NCBI GenBank assembly: GCA_044375975.1
Contig: JBILLQ010000010.1
Location: 1-64,000 of the forward strand
From: UBA5018 sp044375975
Lineage (GTDB): Bacteria; Cyanobacteriota; Cyanobacteriia; PCC-6307; Cyanobiaceae
Reading direction: 5' to 3'
DNA length: 64,000 bases
The position numbers and the translations under genes were made by a program. Positions 52,025 through 61,440 of this stretch are shown here, one piece after another (the stretch's first letter is position 1; each line of letters starts with the position of its first letter). The notes beneath the pieces are model-generated. The model saw only the letters and a program-made list of their open reading frames with translations, had not been told where the DNA came from and ran no database searches.

Positions 52025-52879
52025 ATGCAAGTGTTTCGCAACCTTCTGATCGCCGATTCCGGTAAGGGTCACGTGGAGGAAATGGTGCGCATGCTGCGCG
52101 ACATCCCCACGGTGCGCCAGGCGAGGATCAATCTCTTGCACGTGGTGAGCGAGCAGGTTGGCGAGAACTTCCAGGAGCACTGGCAAAAATCAGCCGGCCT
52201 GGTGGCCGAGGCCGTCAGCCGCCTCGGCCTGGATCCCTCCGAGGTGAACACGATCATTCGCCAGGGGGATGCCAAGCAAACCGTGCTCAAGGTGGCCGAT
52301 GAGCTCAACGCAGACCTGATCGTGATGGGCTCCAGGGGGCTCAGCCGGCTGCAATCGATCCTGAGCAACAGCGCCAGTCAATACGTGTTCCAGCTGTCGA
52401 CCAGGCCAATGCTGCTGGTGCGCGACGACCTCTACGTGCGCCATGTCAACCGGGTGATGGTCACCGTTGACGGCACCGGCGTGGGCGATGACGCCATCAA
52501 ACTGGCCTGCGAATTGGTGCGAGAAGTCCCGGGGGGCAGCCTGTTTGGCGTCCACGTGAGCCGCCAGGACATCATCCCCTCCCGCGGTGGCAAATCGCCC
52601 GCCGATGAGGCCCTGGCCAAAGCCGTGCTGCGGGCCCGCGGCTATGGCGTGGAGATGCAGCCGCTGCATCGCAGCGGTGACATTGGTCGCAGCGTCTGTG
52701 CCGCCGCCGAGGAGACCAAAGCCGACCTGCTTGTAATCGCCTCCCAGGACCGGCGGCCCGTGGTGGCCAGGGGCCTGGTGGACATCGACCGCCTGCTGGG
52801 CAGTTCGGTGAGCGACTACATCCGCGTGCACGCCCCGGCACCGGTGCTGCTGGTGCGCGAACCCGAAAGCCGCAGCTGA
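52025..52879 (+). CDS. Tandem universal stress protein
   Basis: Two Usp domains in 284 residues. The first ends with DLIVMGSRGLSRLQSILSNS and RPMLLVRDD, the second with DLLVIASQDRRPVVARGLVD and APVLLVREPE. In the first domain the ATP-binding G-2x-G-9x-G series has Asn at the last Gly position, so nucleotide binding there is doubtful. Function is generally stress-related. It is divergent from the thioesterase and followed by a terminator. Confidence 0.88.
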   Translation: MQVFRNLLIADSGKGHVEEMVRMLRDIPTVRQARINLLHVVSEQVGENFQEHWQKSAGLVAEAVSRLGLDPSEVNTIIRQGDAKQTVLKVADELNADLIVMGSRGLSRLQSILSNSASQYVFQLSTRPMLLVRDDLYVRHVNRVMVTVDGTGVGDDAIKLACELVREVPGGSLFGVHVSRQDIIPSRGGKSPADEALAKAVLRARGYGVEMQPLHRSGDIGRSVCAAAEETKADLLVIASQDRRPVVARGLVDIDRLLGSSVSDYIRVHAPAPVLLVREPESRS

Positions 52880-52891
52880 GCAGCTCCAGCT

Positions 52892-52925
52892 GGCCCTGGG
52901 AAACACTTGTAACCCAGGGCCCTTT
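52892..52925 (+). terminator. Terminator of the Usp gene
   Basis: Perfect 9-bp stem GGCCCTGGG/CCCAGGGCC with a 12-base loop, then CTTT. The T-run is short. Confidence 0.65.
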
Positions 52926-53111
52926 AGCCCAAATCTGGGGCCGTTAAGGAAGACCCAGGGCCGTCAGCGAAGACACCGCCACCAGAGGCTTGTCTAATTA
53001 GCGAAAATGCATGGCCATTGAGCGCCCTTGAGCTGCGAGCGCCTCTGCCCATAAGACAGCCCCGCCAAGGGCTGGAGCGATGAACGACTCCGGCCTTCAG
53101 CGGGGAATGAA

Positions 53112-53149
53112 CTTGGCGCCTAGCGGGGCGGTGCGCCACTGGCGCCAAG
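53112..53149 (-). terminator. Possible terminator of psbM
   Basis: Stem CTTGGCGCC/GGCGCCAAG with a 20-base loop, 13 bases past the psbM stop on the minus strand; followed by TTCATT, not a full T-run. Confidence 0.45.
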
Positions 53150-53162
53150 GCTTAGCTGAGGA

Positions 53163-53270
53163 TCAGCCCCCTTGGCGGCTGTTGGTTTGGATGTAAAGCA
53201 CCAGCAGAAACACCGTGGGGACCAACACGAACATCAAGCTGGCAACGAAGCCAAGATCGTTGGTTTCCAT
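53163..53270 (-). CDS. psbM: Photosystem II reaction centre protein M
   Basis: A 35-residue single-helix protein at the PSII dimer interface: METNDLGFVASLMFVLVPTV followed by FLLVLYIQTNSR. The sequence is nearly the family consensus. Neighbours ferredoxin and psbB are typical. Confidence 0.97.
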   Translation of the reverse strand: METNDLGFVASLMFVLVPTVFLLVLYIQTNSRQGG

Positions 53271-53329
53271 GGCGATTCAACGCTGGGGGGAGGTTTTCAG
53301 GGACCGTATCACCGGCAAGGGGCGCCCAA

Positions 53330-53779
53330 TCAAGGCGCTTCATCGCCCGTAGTGCTCTCGATCGGCTCGTCAGGCTCGGCCTCGGCCTGCGGCGGCTGAG
53401 GCCAGGCGATAGGACCAGCGGCCAGAGGCTCCGCTAGAGCCTTGGCAAAGGCGGCCTCCTTGCCCTGCAGGCCCACCTGGGGCCTGGTGAGCACCACCAG
53501 AGATTGCTGCACCAGCGCTTGGCAGGCCAGACGCCAATTCGGGGGCCGGTTGCGCAGTTTTTGTTCCTCCACGCCGGTGCGGGGGCTCAGGGCCGCGGCC
53601 GAGGTGGCCTCCGGCACCTCCACAAAGCAGGTGATGCACTGGCCGCAACCACCACAGTTGCCCAGCACTCCCTTGATTCCATAGAGGGCGATGCCTTCCC
53701 GCAGGGCCACCTCCCGCAGGTTTTCGCCGGGGTAACACTCCACATCGCGAGCTTCGCGAACAAAGCGGATCAGGGGCAT
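53330..53779 (-). CDS. 2Fe-2S ferredoxin with C-terminal extension
   Basis: A plant-type ferredoxin domain with the cluster motif in GVLGNCGGCGQCITCFVEV and the fourth Cys in WRLACQALV. The family fold is seen from IRFVREARDVECYPGENLRE. After about residue 100 there is an Ala/Pro/Glu-rich tail without structure. Cyanobacteria keep this ferredoxin next to psbB. It is divergent from psbB and may serve PSII-related or assembly redox steps. The ATG at 53779 is preferred to the GTG two codons before it. Confidence 0.88.
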   Translation of the reverse strand: MPLIRFVREARDVECYPGENLREVALREGIALYGIKGVLGNCGGCGQCITCFVEVPEATSAAALSPRTGVEEQKLRNRPPNWRLACQALVQQSLVVLTRPQVGLQGKEAAFAKALAEPLAAGPIAWPQPPQAEAEPDEPIESTTGDEAP

Positions 53780-53894
53780 GGCCACAGGTGCAACGAGCTC
53801 AATTCTCAGCCGGGCAGTTGCGCTCCGTAACCAGCGGCTCCGTCAAGCCATCGAGACCCTTACGATCGCCCAACACCCCCAGAACTAACTCCCA

Positions 53895-55454
53895 ATGGGA
53901 TTGCCCTGGTATCGGGTGCACACGGTCGTGATCAACGACCCGGGCCGATTGCTCGCAGTGCACCTCATGCACACCGCCCTGGTGGCCGGCTGGGCCGGCT
54001 CGATGGCGCTCTACGAGCTAGCGATCTTTGATCCCTCCGACCCGGTGCTCAACCCGATGTGGCGCCAGGGCATGTTCGTGATGCCCTTCATGGCCCGACT
54101 GGGCGTTACCGAAAGTTGGGGCGGCTGGAGCATCACTGGCGAGACGGCCGTCGATCCAGGCTTCTGGAGCTTCGAGGGAGTCGCCGCAGCCCACATCGTT
54201 TTCAGTGGCCTGCTGTTCCTTGCCGCCATCTGGCACTGGACCTTCTGGGACCTAGAGATCTGGCAGGACCCCCGCACCGGAGAACCGGCCCTCGACCTGC
54301 CCAAGATTTTTGGCATCCACCTGCTGCTGGCTGGCCTGGCTTGCTTCGGCTTTGGCGCCTTCCACCTCACCGGGGTGTTTGGACCCGGCATGTGGGTCAG
54401 TGACGCCTACGGGCTGAGCGGTCACCTGGAACCGGTCCAACCCTCCTGGGGACCAGAAGGCTTCAACCCCTTCAACCCTGGCGGCATCGTGGCCCACCAC
54501 ATCGCTGCGGGCATCGTCGGCATCATCGCCGGCATCTTCCACATCACCTCCCGTCCGCCGGAGCGCCTCTACAAGGCCCTGCGCATGGGAAATATTGAGA
54601 CGGTGCTCGCCAGCGCCATCGCGGCGGTGTTTTTCGCTGCCTTCATCGTGGCCGGCACCATGTGGTATGGCGCTGCAGCCACTCCTATCGAGCTGTTTGG
54701 CCCCACCCGCTACCAGTGGGACCAGAGCTATTTCAAAACTGAAATCAACCGCCGCGTCACCACCGCGATCGAAAACGGCGCCACGCCTAAACAGGCCTGG
54801 GAAGCGATTCCTGAAAAGCTGGCCTTCTTCGACTACGTGGGCAACAGCCCCGCCAAGGGTGGTCTGTTCCGCGTGGGCCCGATGGTGAACGGCGACGGCC
54901 TGCCCACCGGCTGGATCGGCCACATTGCCTTCACCGACAGCCAGGGTCGGGAGCTGCAGGTGCGGCGTCTGCCCAACTTCTTTGAGAACTTCCCCGTGGT
55001 TCTCCAGGACAGCGAAGGCATCGTGCGCGCCGACATCCCCTTCCGTCGCGCTGAGGCCAAGTACTCCTTCGAGCAGACCGGCGTCACCGCCACTGTCTAC
55101 GGCGGCAGCCTCAACGGCCAGAGCTTCACTGATCCCGCTGATGTGAAGCGCCTGGCCCGTAAGGCCCAACTGGGAGAGGCCTTCGAATTCGACCGGGAGA
55201 CCTACCACTCCGACGGCACCTTCCGCAGCTCCACCCGCGGCTGGTTCACCTTCGGCCACGCCACCTTCGCCCTGCTGTTCTTCTTCGGCCACATCTGGCA
55301 CGGGGCCCGCACCCTGTATCGCGATGTGTTCGCCGGTATCGACCCAGACCTGGGCGACCAGGTGGAATTCGGCCTGTTCCAAAAACTGGGCGACAAGTCA
55401 ACCCGCCGTCTGCCCCAAGGCTATGTGCCCCCGGCAGGCACCAAACTCAGCTGA
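53895..55454 (+). CDS. psbB: Photosystem II CP47 chlorophyll protein
   Basis: Core antenna protein of PSII with six helices and a large lumenal loop. The 519-residue sequence begins MGLPWYRVHTVVINDPGRLL and has chlorophyll-ligand His such as VHLMHTALVAGWAG, HIVFSGLLFLAAIWHW, HHIAAGIVGIIAGIFHI and FFGHIWHGARTLYRDVF. The end PQGYVPPAGTKLS is typical. psbT follows 21 bases later. Confidence 0.98.
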   Translation: MGLPWYRVHTVVINDPGRLLAVHLMHTALVAGWAGSMALYELAIFDPSDPVLNPMWRQGMFVMPFMARLGVTESWGGWSITGETAVDPGFWSFEGVAAAHIVFSGLLFLAAIWHWTFWDLEIWQDPRTGEPALDLPKIFGIHLLLAGLACFGFGAFHLTGVFGPGMWVSDAYGLSGHLEPVQPSWGPEGFNPFNPGGIVAHHIAAGIVGIIAGIFHITSRPPERLYKALRMGNIETVLASAIAAVFFAAFIVAGTMWYGAAATPIELFGPTRYQWDQSYFKTEINRRVTTAIENGATPKQAWEAIPEKLAFFDYVGNSPAKGGLFRVGPMVNGDGLPTGWIGHIAFTDSQGRELQVRRLPNFFENFPVVLQDSEGIVRADIPFRRAEAKYSFEQTGVTATVYGGSLNGQSFTDPADVKRLARKAQLGEAFEFDRETYHSDGTFRSSTRGWFTFGHATFALLFFFGHIWHGARTLYRDVFAGIDPDLGDQVEFGLFQKLGDKSTRRLPQGYVPPAGTKLS

Positions 55455-55475
55455 TCCTCAGCACCAGGAGAAACC

Positions 55476-55571
55476 ATGGAGAGCTTCGCCTACATCCTCA
55501 TCCTCACCCTGGCGATCGCCACCCTCTTCTTTGCAATCGCCTTCCGCGATCCACCGAAGATCGGCAAGTGA
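55476..55571 (+). CDS. psbT: Photosystem II reaction centre protein T
   Basis: A 31-residue single-helix protein: MESFAYILILTLAIATLFFA then IAFRDPPKIGK. AGGAG lies five bases before the ATG. It forms an operon with psbB, ended by a terminator. Confidence 0.97.
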   Translation: MESFAYILILTLAIATLFFAIAFRDPPKIGK

Positions 55572-55616
55572 GGTTTACCTGAGCGGTTTACCTGAAGGGT
55601 TTACCTGAAACGATCT

Positions 55617-55644
55617 GCCCCTGCCGCTGCGGGGGCTTTTTTTT
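55617..55644 (+). terminator. Terminator of psbB-psbT
   Basis: Stem GCCCC/GGGGC plus inner pairs, then eight T. Between psbT and the stem lies a TTTACCTGA repeat (three copies, 55574-55609). Confidence 0.9.
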
Positions 55645-55729
55645 GTCCACAGCCCATTGGCGGAAAGCCCTTCTCAAAACAAGACCGGGTGTCTACACTT
55701 GTCGCAACGGTTGCTTGTGATGATCGGGG

Positions 55730-56227
55730 ATGCAATGCCCCTCCTGCCAACACACTGATAGCCGGGTGCTCGAATCACGGGCTGCCGATGGAGGCAGGAG
55801 TGTGCGCCGCCGCCGCGAATGTCTGAACTGCGACTTCCGCTTCACCACCTACGAACGGGTGGAAACAGTGCCGATCACCGTGGTTAAGCGCAACGGCAGC
55901 CGGGAGACCTTCAATCGGGGCAAGTTGTTGCACGGGCTGCTGCGGGCCTGCGAAAAAACCGGCTTGGAGCCCGCCCACCTGGAAGCGGTGGTCGATGAGA
56001 TTGAGCTGCAACTGCAGCAACGCAGTGGTCGAGAGGTGGGCAGCGCTGAAATTGGCGAGCTCGTTTTGCAGCAGCTGGGCGAGATCAGCGAGGTGGCCTA
56101 CGTACGTTTTGCCTCGGTTTATCGCCGTTTTCAAGGCATCAGCGACTTTGTGGCTGCTTTAGAGCGGCTAAATCGACGCGGTGGTGCCCAAGGCACCACC
56201 AAGGTGCGGCTTGCTGTGATCAGCTGA
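55730..56227 (+). CDS. nrdR: Ribonucleotide reductase regulator NrdR
   Basis: Represses nrd genes in response to ATP/dATP. The N-terminal zinc ribbon MQCPSCQHTDSRVLESR ... CLNCDFRFTTYERVE is complete, followed by the ATP-cone (VVKRNGSRETFNRGKLLHGL) and the typical YVRFASVYRRFQGISDF. 165 residues, a normal length. Its usual binding site (NrdR box) is not seen in this gene's own upstream region. Confidence 0.96.
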   Translation: MQCPSCQHTDSRVLESRAADGGRSVRRRRECLNCDFRFTTYERVETVPITVVKRNGSRETFNRGKLLHGLLRACEKTGLEPAHLEAVVDEIELQLQQRSGREVGSAEIGELVLQQLGEISEVAYVRFASVYRRFQGISDFVAALERLNRRGGAQGTTKVRLAVIS

Positions 56228-56229
56228 GC

Positions 56230-56305
56230 CGGCGCCAGAGCCCAATTGAGCCACAGCCTGAGCCACAGCCTGAGCCAGGGCCACAGCCTGATCTTGAGCC
56301 AGGGC
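56230..56305. repeat. 12-bp repeat GAGCCACAGCCT
   Basis: About six imperfect copies of GAGCCACAGCCT / GAGCCAGGGCC behind nrdR. Confidence 0.85.
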
Positions 56306-56414
56306 CATCCGGCACCATCAGCTTGACTTGATAGGCTGTTGGGCTGTGCTTTCTGCTGGCGGGCAGGAGCGCAAATCACTTCGTAACTGCCTACTGGCAG
56401 GCCGCCGACATTCC

Positions 56415-57473
56415 ATGACCGTGACCCCTTCCGATCTCACCAGCATCGAGGCCGATCTCGACCTGGCCGCCGAAGCGGCAGTTGACGATTTCGACCTCGC
56501 CATTCCGGAAGAGGTGCCAACAGCTGATGACCCGGGCAGCCGTGCTAGCCGCCGGGACCTCGACGGGGTGGGCTTCACCCTCGACGAGTTCGCTTCGCTG
56601 CTGAGCAAGTACGACTACAACTTCAAACCCGGTGACGTCGTCAACGGCACCGTGTTCGCCCTGGAAGCCAAGGGCGCCATGATAGACATCGGCGCCAAGA
56701 CCGCCGCCTTCATGCCCCTGCAGGAGGTGTCGATCAACCGGGTCGAGGGCCTCAGCGACGTGCTGGAGCCCGGCGAGGTGCGCGAATTCTTCATCCTCAG
56801 TGAAGAAAACGAAGACGGCCAGCTCACCCTCTCGATCCGCCGCATCGAGTACCAGCGGGCCTGGGAGCGGGTGCGCCAACTGCAAAAAGAAGACGCCACC
56901 ATCTACTCAGAGGTGTTCGCCACCAACCGCGGCGGCGCCCTGGTGCGGGTCGAGGGGCTGCGGGGCTTCATCCCCGGCAGTCACATCAGCACCCGCAAGG
57001 CCAAGGAAGAACTGGTGGCAGATTTCCTGCCGCTCAAGTTCCTGGAGGTGGACGAGGAGCGCAACCGCCTGGTGCTCAGCCATCGCCGCGCCCTGGTGGA
57101 GCGCAAGATGAATCGCCTGGAAGTGGGCGAGGTGGTGCTGGGCACGGTTCGGGGCATCAAGCCCTACGGCGCCTTCATCGACATCGGTGGGGTGAGCGGT
57201 CTGCTGCACATCTCCGAGATCAGTCACGAACACATCGAGACGCCCCACACGGTGCTCAACGTGAACGACCAGATGAAGGTGATGATCATCGACCTCGACG
57301 CCGAGCGCGGTCGCATCTCCCTGTCCACCAAGGCCCTGGAGCCCGAACCCGGCGACATGCTCACCGATCCCCAAAAGGTGTTTGACCGGGCGGAAGAGAT
57401 GGCGGCTCGCTACAAGCAAATGCTGCTGGAGCAGGCCGAAGACAACGAGCCGATGGGCGTCACCCTCGACTGA
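56415..57473 (+). CDS. rpsA: 30S ribosomal protein S1 homologue
   Basis: RNA-binding protein of the small subunit in the shorter cyanobacterial form, 352 residues with three S1 domains: KPGDVVNGTVFALEAKGAMI, YSEVFATNRGGALVRVEGLR, and LEVGEVVLGTVRGIKPYGAF, the last with DIGGVSGLLHISEISHEHIE. The frame extends upstream to 56328; the ATG at 56415 (MTVTPSDLTSIEADLDLAAE) gives the standard acidic N-terminus. It follows nrdR, as in many cyanobacteria. Confidence 0.95.
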   Translation: MTVTPSDLTSIEADLDLAAEAAVDDFDLAIPEEVPTADDPGSRASRRDLDGVGFTLDEFASLLSKYDYNFKPGDVVNGTVFALEAKGAMIDIGAKTAAFMPLQEVSINRVEGLSDVLEPGEVREFFILSEENEDGQLTLSIRRIEYQRAWERVRQLQKEDATIYSEVFATNRGGALVRVEGLRGFIPGSHISTRKAKEELVADFLPLKFLEVDEERNRLVLSHRRALVERKMNRLEVGEVVLGTVRGIKPYGAFIDIGGVSGLLHISEISHEHIETPHTVLNVNDQMKVMIIDLDAERGRISLSTKALEPEPGDMLTDPQKVFDRAEEMAARYKQMLLEQAEDNEPMGVTLD

Positions 57474-57505
57474 GCAGACCATCACCATCGTGTGAGCAGA
57501 TCATC

Positions 57506-58306
57506 GTGGCCCAGTTGCTGCTGCGCGGTGAACCGATCGGGAGCGAGGGCCGCGGCGATCAGATTCGGGCGGTGCTGTTCGATAAGGACGGCACCCTCTC
57601 GATTAGCGAACCCAAACTGCTTGCCCTGGCCAGGGCGAGGCTGTCGGCTTGCCTCAGCTTGCTGAGGCAGCAGCAACCTGAATTGGCCTCAGCTGTGGCA
57701 GCAGATCTTGATCAGTTCCTGGGCCGGGCCTATGGCCTTTTAAACGGCGGCTTGCATCCAGCCGGCATTACGGCGGTGGCAAGCCGCGACCACAACTTGA
57801 TTTCCACCGCCACCGCCCTGGTCCAGGTGGGCCTGGGTTGGCCAGAAGCGGTGGAGCTGGCCGAGGCGGTGTTTGAAATCACCGATCCCCTGGCGGGCAG
57901 CGGCCCCGGCTCGGCCTCCGAGGTCACCCCCGGCCTGCATGGGCTGCTGCGATCTCTCAGCGATGCGGGCCTCAGCTGCGCGGTAATCAGCAACGACGAC
58001 CAGCGTGGAATTGAGGCTTTTTTGCAAAGCCACAGCATTGCCCACCATTTCCAGGGCCTCTGGAGCGCCGAGCACAGCCCGCGCAAACCCAATCCCGCTG
58101 CGGTGCATGCCCTCTGCGGCGAACTGGGGGTGGCCCCTGAGCACTGCGCCCTGATCGGCGATGCCAACAGCGATCTGCGCATGGCTCGCGCCGCTGGAGT
58201 AGCCGTGGTGATCGGCTATAGCGCCGCCTGGAGCAGCGAGCCACCACTGGATCCGCAGTTTCCCCGGTTGGACCATTGGGATCAGCTGACCGTGATGGCC
58301 GCATAA
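57506..58306 (+). CDS. HAD-superfamily hydrolase
   Basis: A 266-residue phosphatase-type protein with motif I VLFDKDGTLSISEPK, motif II CAVISNDDQRG, a Lys in SPRKPNPAAV, and the final acidic motif ALIGDANSDLRMARAAGV. The cap (residues 45-130) is helical. GTG start. It lies between rps1 and metK, all on one strand; substrate not known. Confidence 0.87.
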   Translation: MAQLLLRGEPIGSEGRGDQIRAVLFDKDGTLSISEPKLLALARARLSACLSLLRQQQPELASAVAADLDQFLGRAYGLLNGGLHPAGITAVASRDHNLISTATALVQVGLGWPEAVELAEAVFEITDPLAGSGPGSASEVTPGLHGLLRSLSDAGLSCAVISNDDQRGIEAFLQSHSIAHHFQGLWSAEHSPRKPNPAAVHALCGELGVAPEHCALIGDANSDLRMARAAGVAVVIGYSAAWSSEPPLDPQFPRLDHWDQLTVMAA

Positions 58307-58334
58307 GCTGGCAGGCCTTGTACCTGGCAGCCGA

Positions 58335-59606
58335 ATGAGCCGCTACGTATTCACCTCTGAATCGGTGACAGAAGGTCACCCAGACAAAATTTGCGATCAG
58401 GTGAGCGACGCGGTCCTGGATGCCCTGTTAACCCAGGATCCAGCTTCACGGGTGGCCTGTGAAACCGTTGTCAACACCGGTCTCTGTCTGATCACCGGCG
58501 AGGTGACCACCCAGGCGCGGGTGGACTTCAACAGCCTGGTGCGGGGCGTGATCGAAAAAATCGGCTACAGCGGTGCCAGGGCCGGTGGCTTCGACGCCCA
58601 CAGCTGCGCCGTGCTGGTGGCCCTGGATCAGCAGTCCCCCGACATCGCCCAGGGGGTGGATGAAGCCGATGACCATGACGGCGATCCACTCGACCTGATC
58701 GGCGCCGGCGACCAGGGGATCATGTTCGGCTTCGCCTGCAACGAAACGCCGGAGTTGATGCCCCTGCCGATCAGCCTGGCCCACAGGCTGGCCCGGCGCC
58801 TGGCGCAATTGCGCCATGACGGCAGCCTCGAATACCTGCTGCCCGATGGCAAGACCCAGGTGAGCGTCGTCTATGAAAACGACCTGCCGGTGGCCATCGA
58901 CACAATTCTGATTTCCACCCAGCACACCCCGGAGATCGACGGCATCTGCGAGGCGGAAGCCCTGCGCGAGCGGATCGCCAACGACCTCTGGACACACCTG
59001 GTGGTACCGGCCACCAGGGACCTGAGCATCCAGCCTTCCCGCGAGACCACCCGCTTTCTGGTGAACCCAACCGGCAAGTTTGTTGTTGGTGGTCCCCAGG
59101 GGGATGCCGGACTTACCGGCCGCAAGATCATCGTGGACACCTATGGCGGTACGGCCCGCCACGGCGGCGGCGCCTTCTCCGGCAAGGACCCCACCAAGGT
59201 GGATCGCTCCGCCGCCTACGCCGCTCGCCATGTGGCCAAGGCGCTGGTGGCCGCTGGTTTGGCCCGCAAAGCCGAAGTACAGCTGAGCTATGCCATCGGC
59301 GTGGCCCGGCCCGTGAGCATCCTGGTGGAGAGCTTCGGCACCGGCAGCATCAGCGATGCCGACCTCACCGCCCTGGTGCAGGAGCACTTCGACCTGCGCC
59401 CCGGCGCCATCATCGAGAACTTCCACCTGCGGGACCTGCCGCAGCAGCGGGGCGGTCGCTTTTACCAGGACGTGGCCGCTTACGGCCACTTCGGCCGCAG
59501 CGACCTGAACCTGCCCTGGGAAGACGTGTGCGCCATCGTCGCCACCTTGAAAGCCGCAACCCTCAAAAGGGTGACCGCCGAGCGGCTTGCCAGCAGCGCC
59601 AGCTGA
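58335..59606 (+). CDS. metK: S-adenosylmethionine synthetase
   Basis: Makes SAM from Met and ATP. 423 residues with SESVTEGHPDKICDQVSDAV, GAGDQGIMFGFACNET, and GGGAFSGKDPTKVDRSAAYA, the standard signatures, and the end DLPWE-type region NLPWEDV. Complete length. Confidence 0.98.
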   Translation: MSRYVFTSESVTEGHPDKICDQVSDAVLDALLTQDPASRVACETVVNTGLCLITGEVTTQARVDFNSLVRGVIEKIGYSGARAGGFDAHSCAVLVALDQQSPDIAQGVDEADDHDGDPLDLIGAGDQGIMFGFACNETPELMPLPISLAHRLARRLAQLRHDGSLEYLLPDGKTQVSVVYENDLPVAIDTILISTQHTPEIDGICEAEALRERIANDLWTHLVVPATRDLSIQPSRETTRFLVNPTGKFVVGGPQGDAGLTGRKIIVDTYGGTARHGGGAFSGKDPTKVDRSAAYAARHVAKALVAAGLARKAEVQLSYAIGVARPVSILVESFGTGSISDADLTALVQEHFDLRPGAIIENFHLRDLPQQRGGRFYQDVAAYGHFGRSDLNLPWEDVCAIVATLKAATLKRVTAERLASSAS

Positions 59607-59647
59607 GCCGCCAGCCGCCGCCTGGATTCCTGCTGCAGGGGGCATAC

Positions 59648-61021
59648 GTGCAACCCATCGCCCCCCATGGCCCCCTGGCGCCACCCCCAGCCCTGCTTGC
59701 CCTGGGGGTGGACCTGGGCAGCAGCGGCTTGCGAATCGCCGTTTGCGATGCCAGAGGCGAGTTGCTGGCGGAATTGGCCAGCGATTATCCGGGAGCGTTT
59801 GAGGATCCCGAAAGCTGGCAGAGGGGGCTGTTGACCCTAGTGGGTCAATTGCCAAAGGAACTGTCCAGGCGAGTGGGCAGCATCGCCCTGGCTGGCACCT
59901 CCGGCACCCTGATGCTCTGCCGCCCCGATGGCGGCTTGGCGCCAGGGGAGCTGGGTCTGGCCCTGCCTTATTACTTGGCCTGCATTGAGCAGGCAGATGC
60001 CTTGGCGGCCATCTTGGCCCCGCTGCCCAGCGCTCTCCCCTCCGCCGCTGACCACGACCCCGGTGATTCCGCCGCCGGTGACCCCGCCGCTGGTGACCCC
60101 GCCGCCAGTGCCAGTGGCAGCCTGGCCCGGGCGCTGCGGTTATTAGCTGCCGCAAAGGCGGCGGGCATTGGCGGCCCCTGGCTGCTGCGCCACCAAGCCG
60201 ATTGGCTGATGGGCTGGCTGCTGGGCGATTGGCGCTGGGGGGAGGAGGGCAACAACCTGCGCCTTGGTTGGAGGCTGGAGGGTCAGTGCTGGGCCGGCAG
60301 CATCGCCCGCCAGCCCTGGCAGGAGGCCCTGCCGCAGATTGTGGCCAGTGGCGGGCGGCTGGGCCCTCTGGCTCCAGCGGCAGCGCTGGCGCTGGGATTG
60401 CCCGAGAGCTGCCAGGTGGTGGCCGGCAGCACCGACGCCAATGCCGCCGTGCTGGCCGCCAATCCCCAGGCGGGCGACGGCATCACCCTGCTGGGCACCA
60501 CCCTGGTGCTCAAACAGTTTTGCGACAAACCGATCCAAGCCCCGGGCGTCAGCTGCCACCGGGTGGCGGGCCGCTGGCTGGTGGGCGGTGCCTCCAATGC
60601 TGGAGCGGGCATCCTGCGGCGGTTTTTTAGCGACGACCAATTGATTGAGCTGAGCCGACAAATCAATCCAGCCCAACCGAGCGGCTTGGCGCTGAGGCCC
60701 TCCAGCGTGATCGGCGAGCGCTTCCCCATCGACGACCCCCAGCTGCAGCCGATCCTGGAACCGCGGCCCGTCAGTGATGCCCTCTATTTGCAGGCCCTGC
60801 TGGAAGGCCTGGCCGAGATCGAGCGAGCAGGTTGGCAGCGCTTGGCTCAGCTGGGGGCACCGCCTGTACAAAGGGTGATCAGCCTTGGCGGCGGCGCCCG
60901 CAATCCCCAGTGGCGCACCATGCGGCAAAGGTTGCTGGGGGTGCCCGTGCTCAACCGCCCCCAGCTCAGCGCCGCGATGGGCATGGCCAGACTGGCCAGC
61001 ACCGTCCTGCCACCGCCATGA
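59648..61021 (+). CDS. FGGY-family sugar kinase
   Basis: A carbohydrate kinase of the ribulokinase/xylulokinase superfamily, 457 residues. The first domain begins LALGVDLGSSGLRIAVCDAR; VVAGSTDANAAVLAANPQ and VISLGGGARNPQWRTMRQRL are the C-terminal nucleotide-binding parts. An Asp/Pro/Ala repeat (DSAAGDPAAGDPAAS; 15-nt unit, 60055-60115) sits at about residue 140. The frame opens earlier, inside metK, but the GTG at 59648 begins just before the domain. In cyanobacteria close relatives phosphorylate D-ribulose or xylulose; which one here is open. Confidence 0.85.
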   Translation: MQPIAPHGPLAPPPALLALGVDLGSSGLRIAVCDARGELLAELASDYPGAFEDPESWQRGLLTLVGQLPKELSRRVGSIALAGTSGTLMLCRPDGGLAPGELGLALPYYLACIEQADALAAILAPLPSALPSAADHDPGDSAAGDPAAGDPAASASGSLARALRLLAAAKAAGIGGPWLLRHQADWLMGWLLGDWRWGEEGNNLRLGWRLEGQCWAGSIARQPWQEALPQIVASGGRLGPLAPAAALALGLPESCQVVAGSTDANAAVLAANPQAGDGITLLGTTLVLKQFCDKPIQAPGVSCHRVAGRWLVGGASNAGAGILRRFFSDDQLIELSRQINPAQPSGLALRPSSVIGERFPIDDPQLQPILEPRPVSDALYLQALLEGLAEIERAGWQRLAQLGAPPVQRVISLGGGARNPQWRTMRQRLLGVPVLNRPQLSAAMGMARLASTVLPPP

Positions 61022-61140
61022 ACGAGCGCATCAAAGCTGCTATTGCCATCGGCCTATTCGTGCTGCTGGCCGGTTACGTGAGTTTCAGCGCCATCCGCTT
61101 GGCCCTGGTGCTCTGGCAACGCTTCGGGGCGGGGGTTTGA
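61018..61140 (+). CDS. Small single-helix membrane protein
   Basis: A 40-residue frame MNERIKAAIAIGLFVLLAGY followed by VSFSAIRLALVLWQRFGAGV. Its ATG overlaps the kinase stop by four bases (ATGA), which supports translation. One membrane helix; no known role. Confidence 0.65.
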   Translation: MNERIKAAIAIGLFVLLAGYVSFSAIRLALVLWQRFGAGV

Positions 61141-61173
61141 GGCAGCAGAATCCGGGCAACCGCAAGCGCTCTC

Positions 61174-61440
61174 ATGGCCGCTGACCCCCTCACCACCGCC
61201 GTGAGCGACAGGATCTGCAAGCACATGAACGATGACCATGGCGAGGCCGTGCTCGCCTATGCCCGCCACTACGGCGGCCTAGGCGATGCCCAGCAGGCAA
61301 ACCTGCTGGCGGTTACCCCCGAGTTGATGCGCATCGAGGCGGATGGCCAGGTGGTGGAGGTGAGCTTCGACCACACCCTCAGCGACAGCGAGGATGCCCA
61401 TCGCACCCTCGTGGCCATGATCAGGGCCATGCCCCGCTGA
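61174..61440 (+). CDS. DUF2470 domain protein
   Basis: An 88-residue protein equal to a single DUF2470 domain: ICKHMNDDHGEAVLAYARHY, then VTPELMRIEADGQVVEVSFD and DAHRTLVAMIRAM. In plants and cyanobacteria the domain is often fused to or related with heme-binding FMN-type proteins, so a link to heme or tetrapyrrole binding is possible but not shown. It follows the kinase and small membrane gene in the same direction. Confidence 0.88.
   Translation: MAADPLTTAVSDRICKHMNDDHGEAVLAYARHYGGLGDAQQANLLAVTPELMRIEADGQVVEVSFDHTLSDSEDAHRTLVAMIRAMPR

Noticed and set aside
58300..58335. SAM riboswitch before metK
   Set aside because: Only 28 bases separate metK from the HAD gene, too short for a riboswitch.
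58446..60155. 569-residue minus-strand frame opposite metK and the kinase
   Set aside because: Shadow frame caused by GC-rich codon bias in two well-identified genes.
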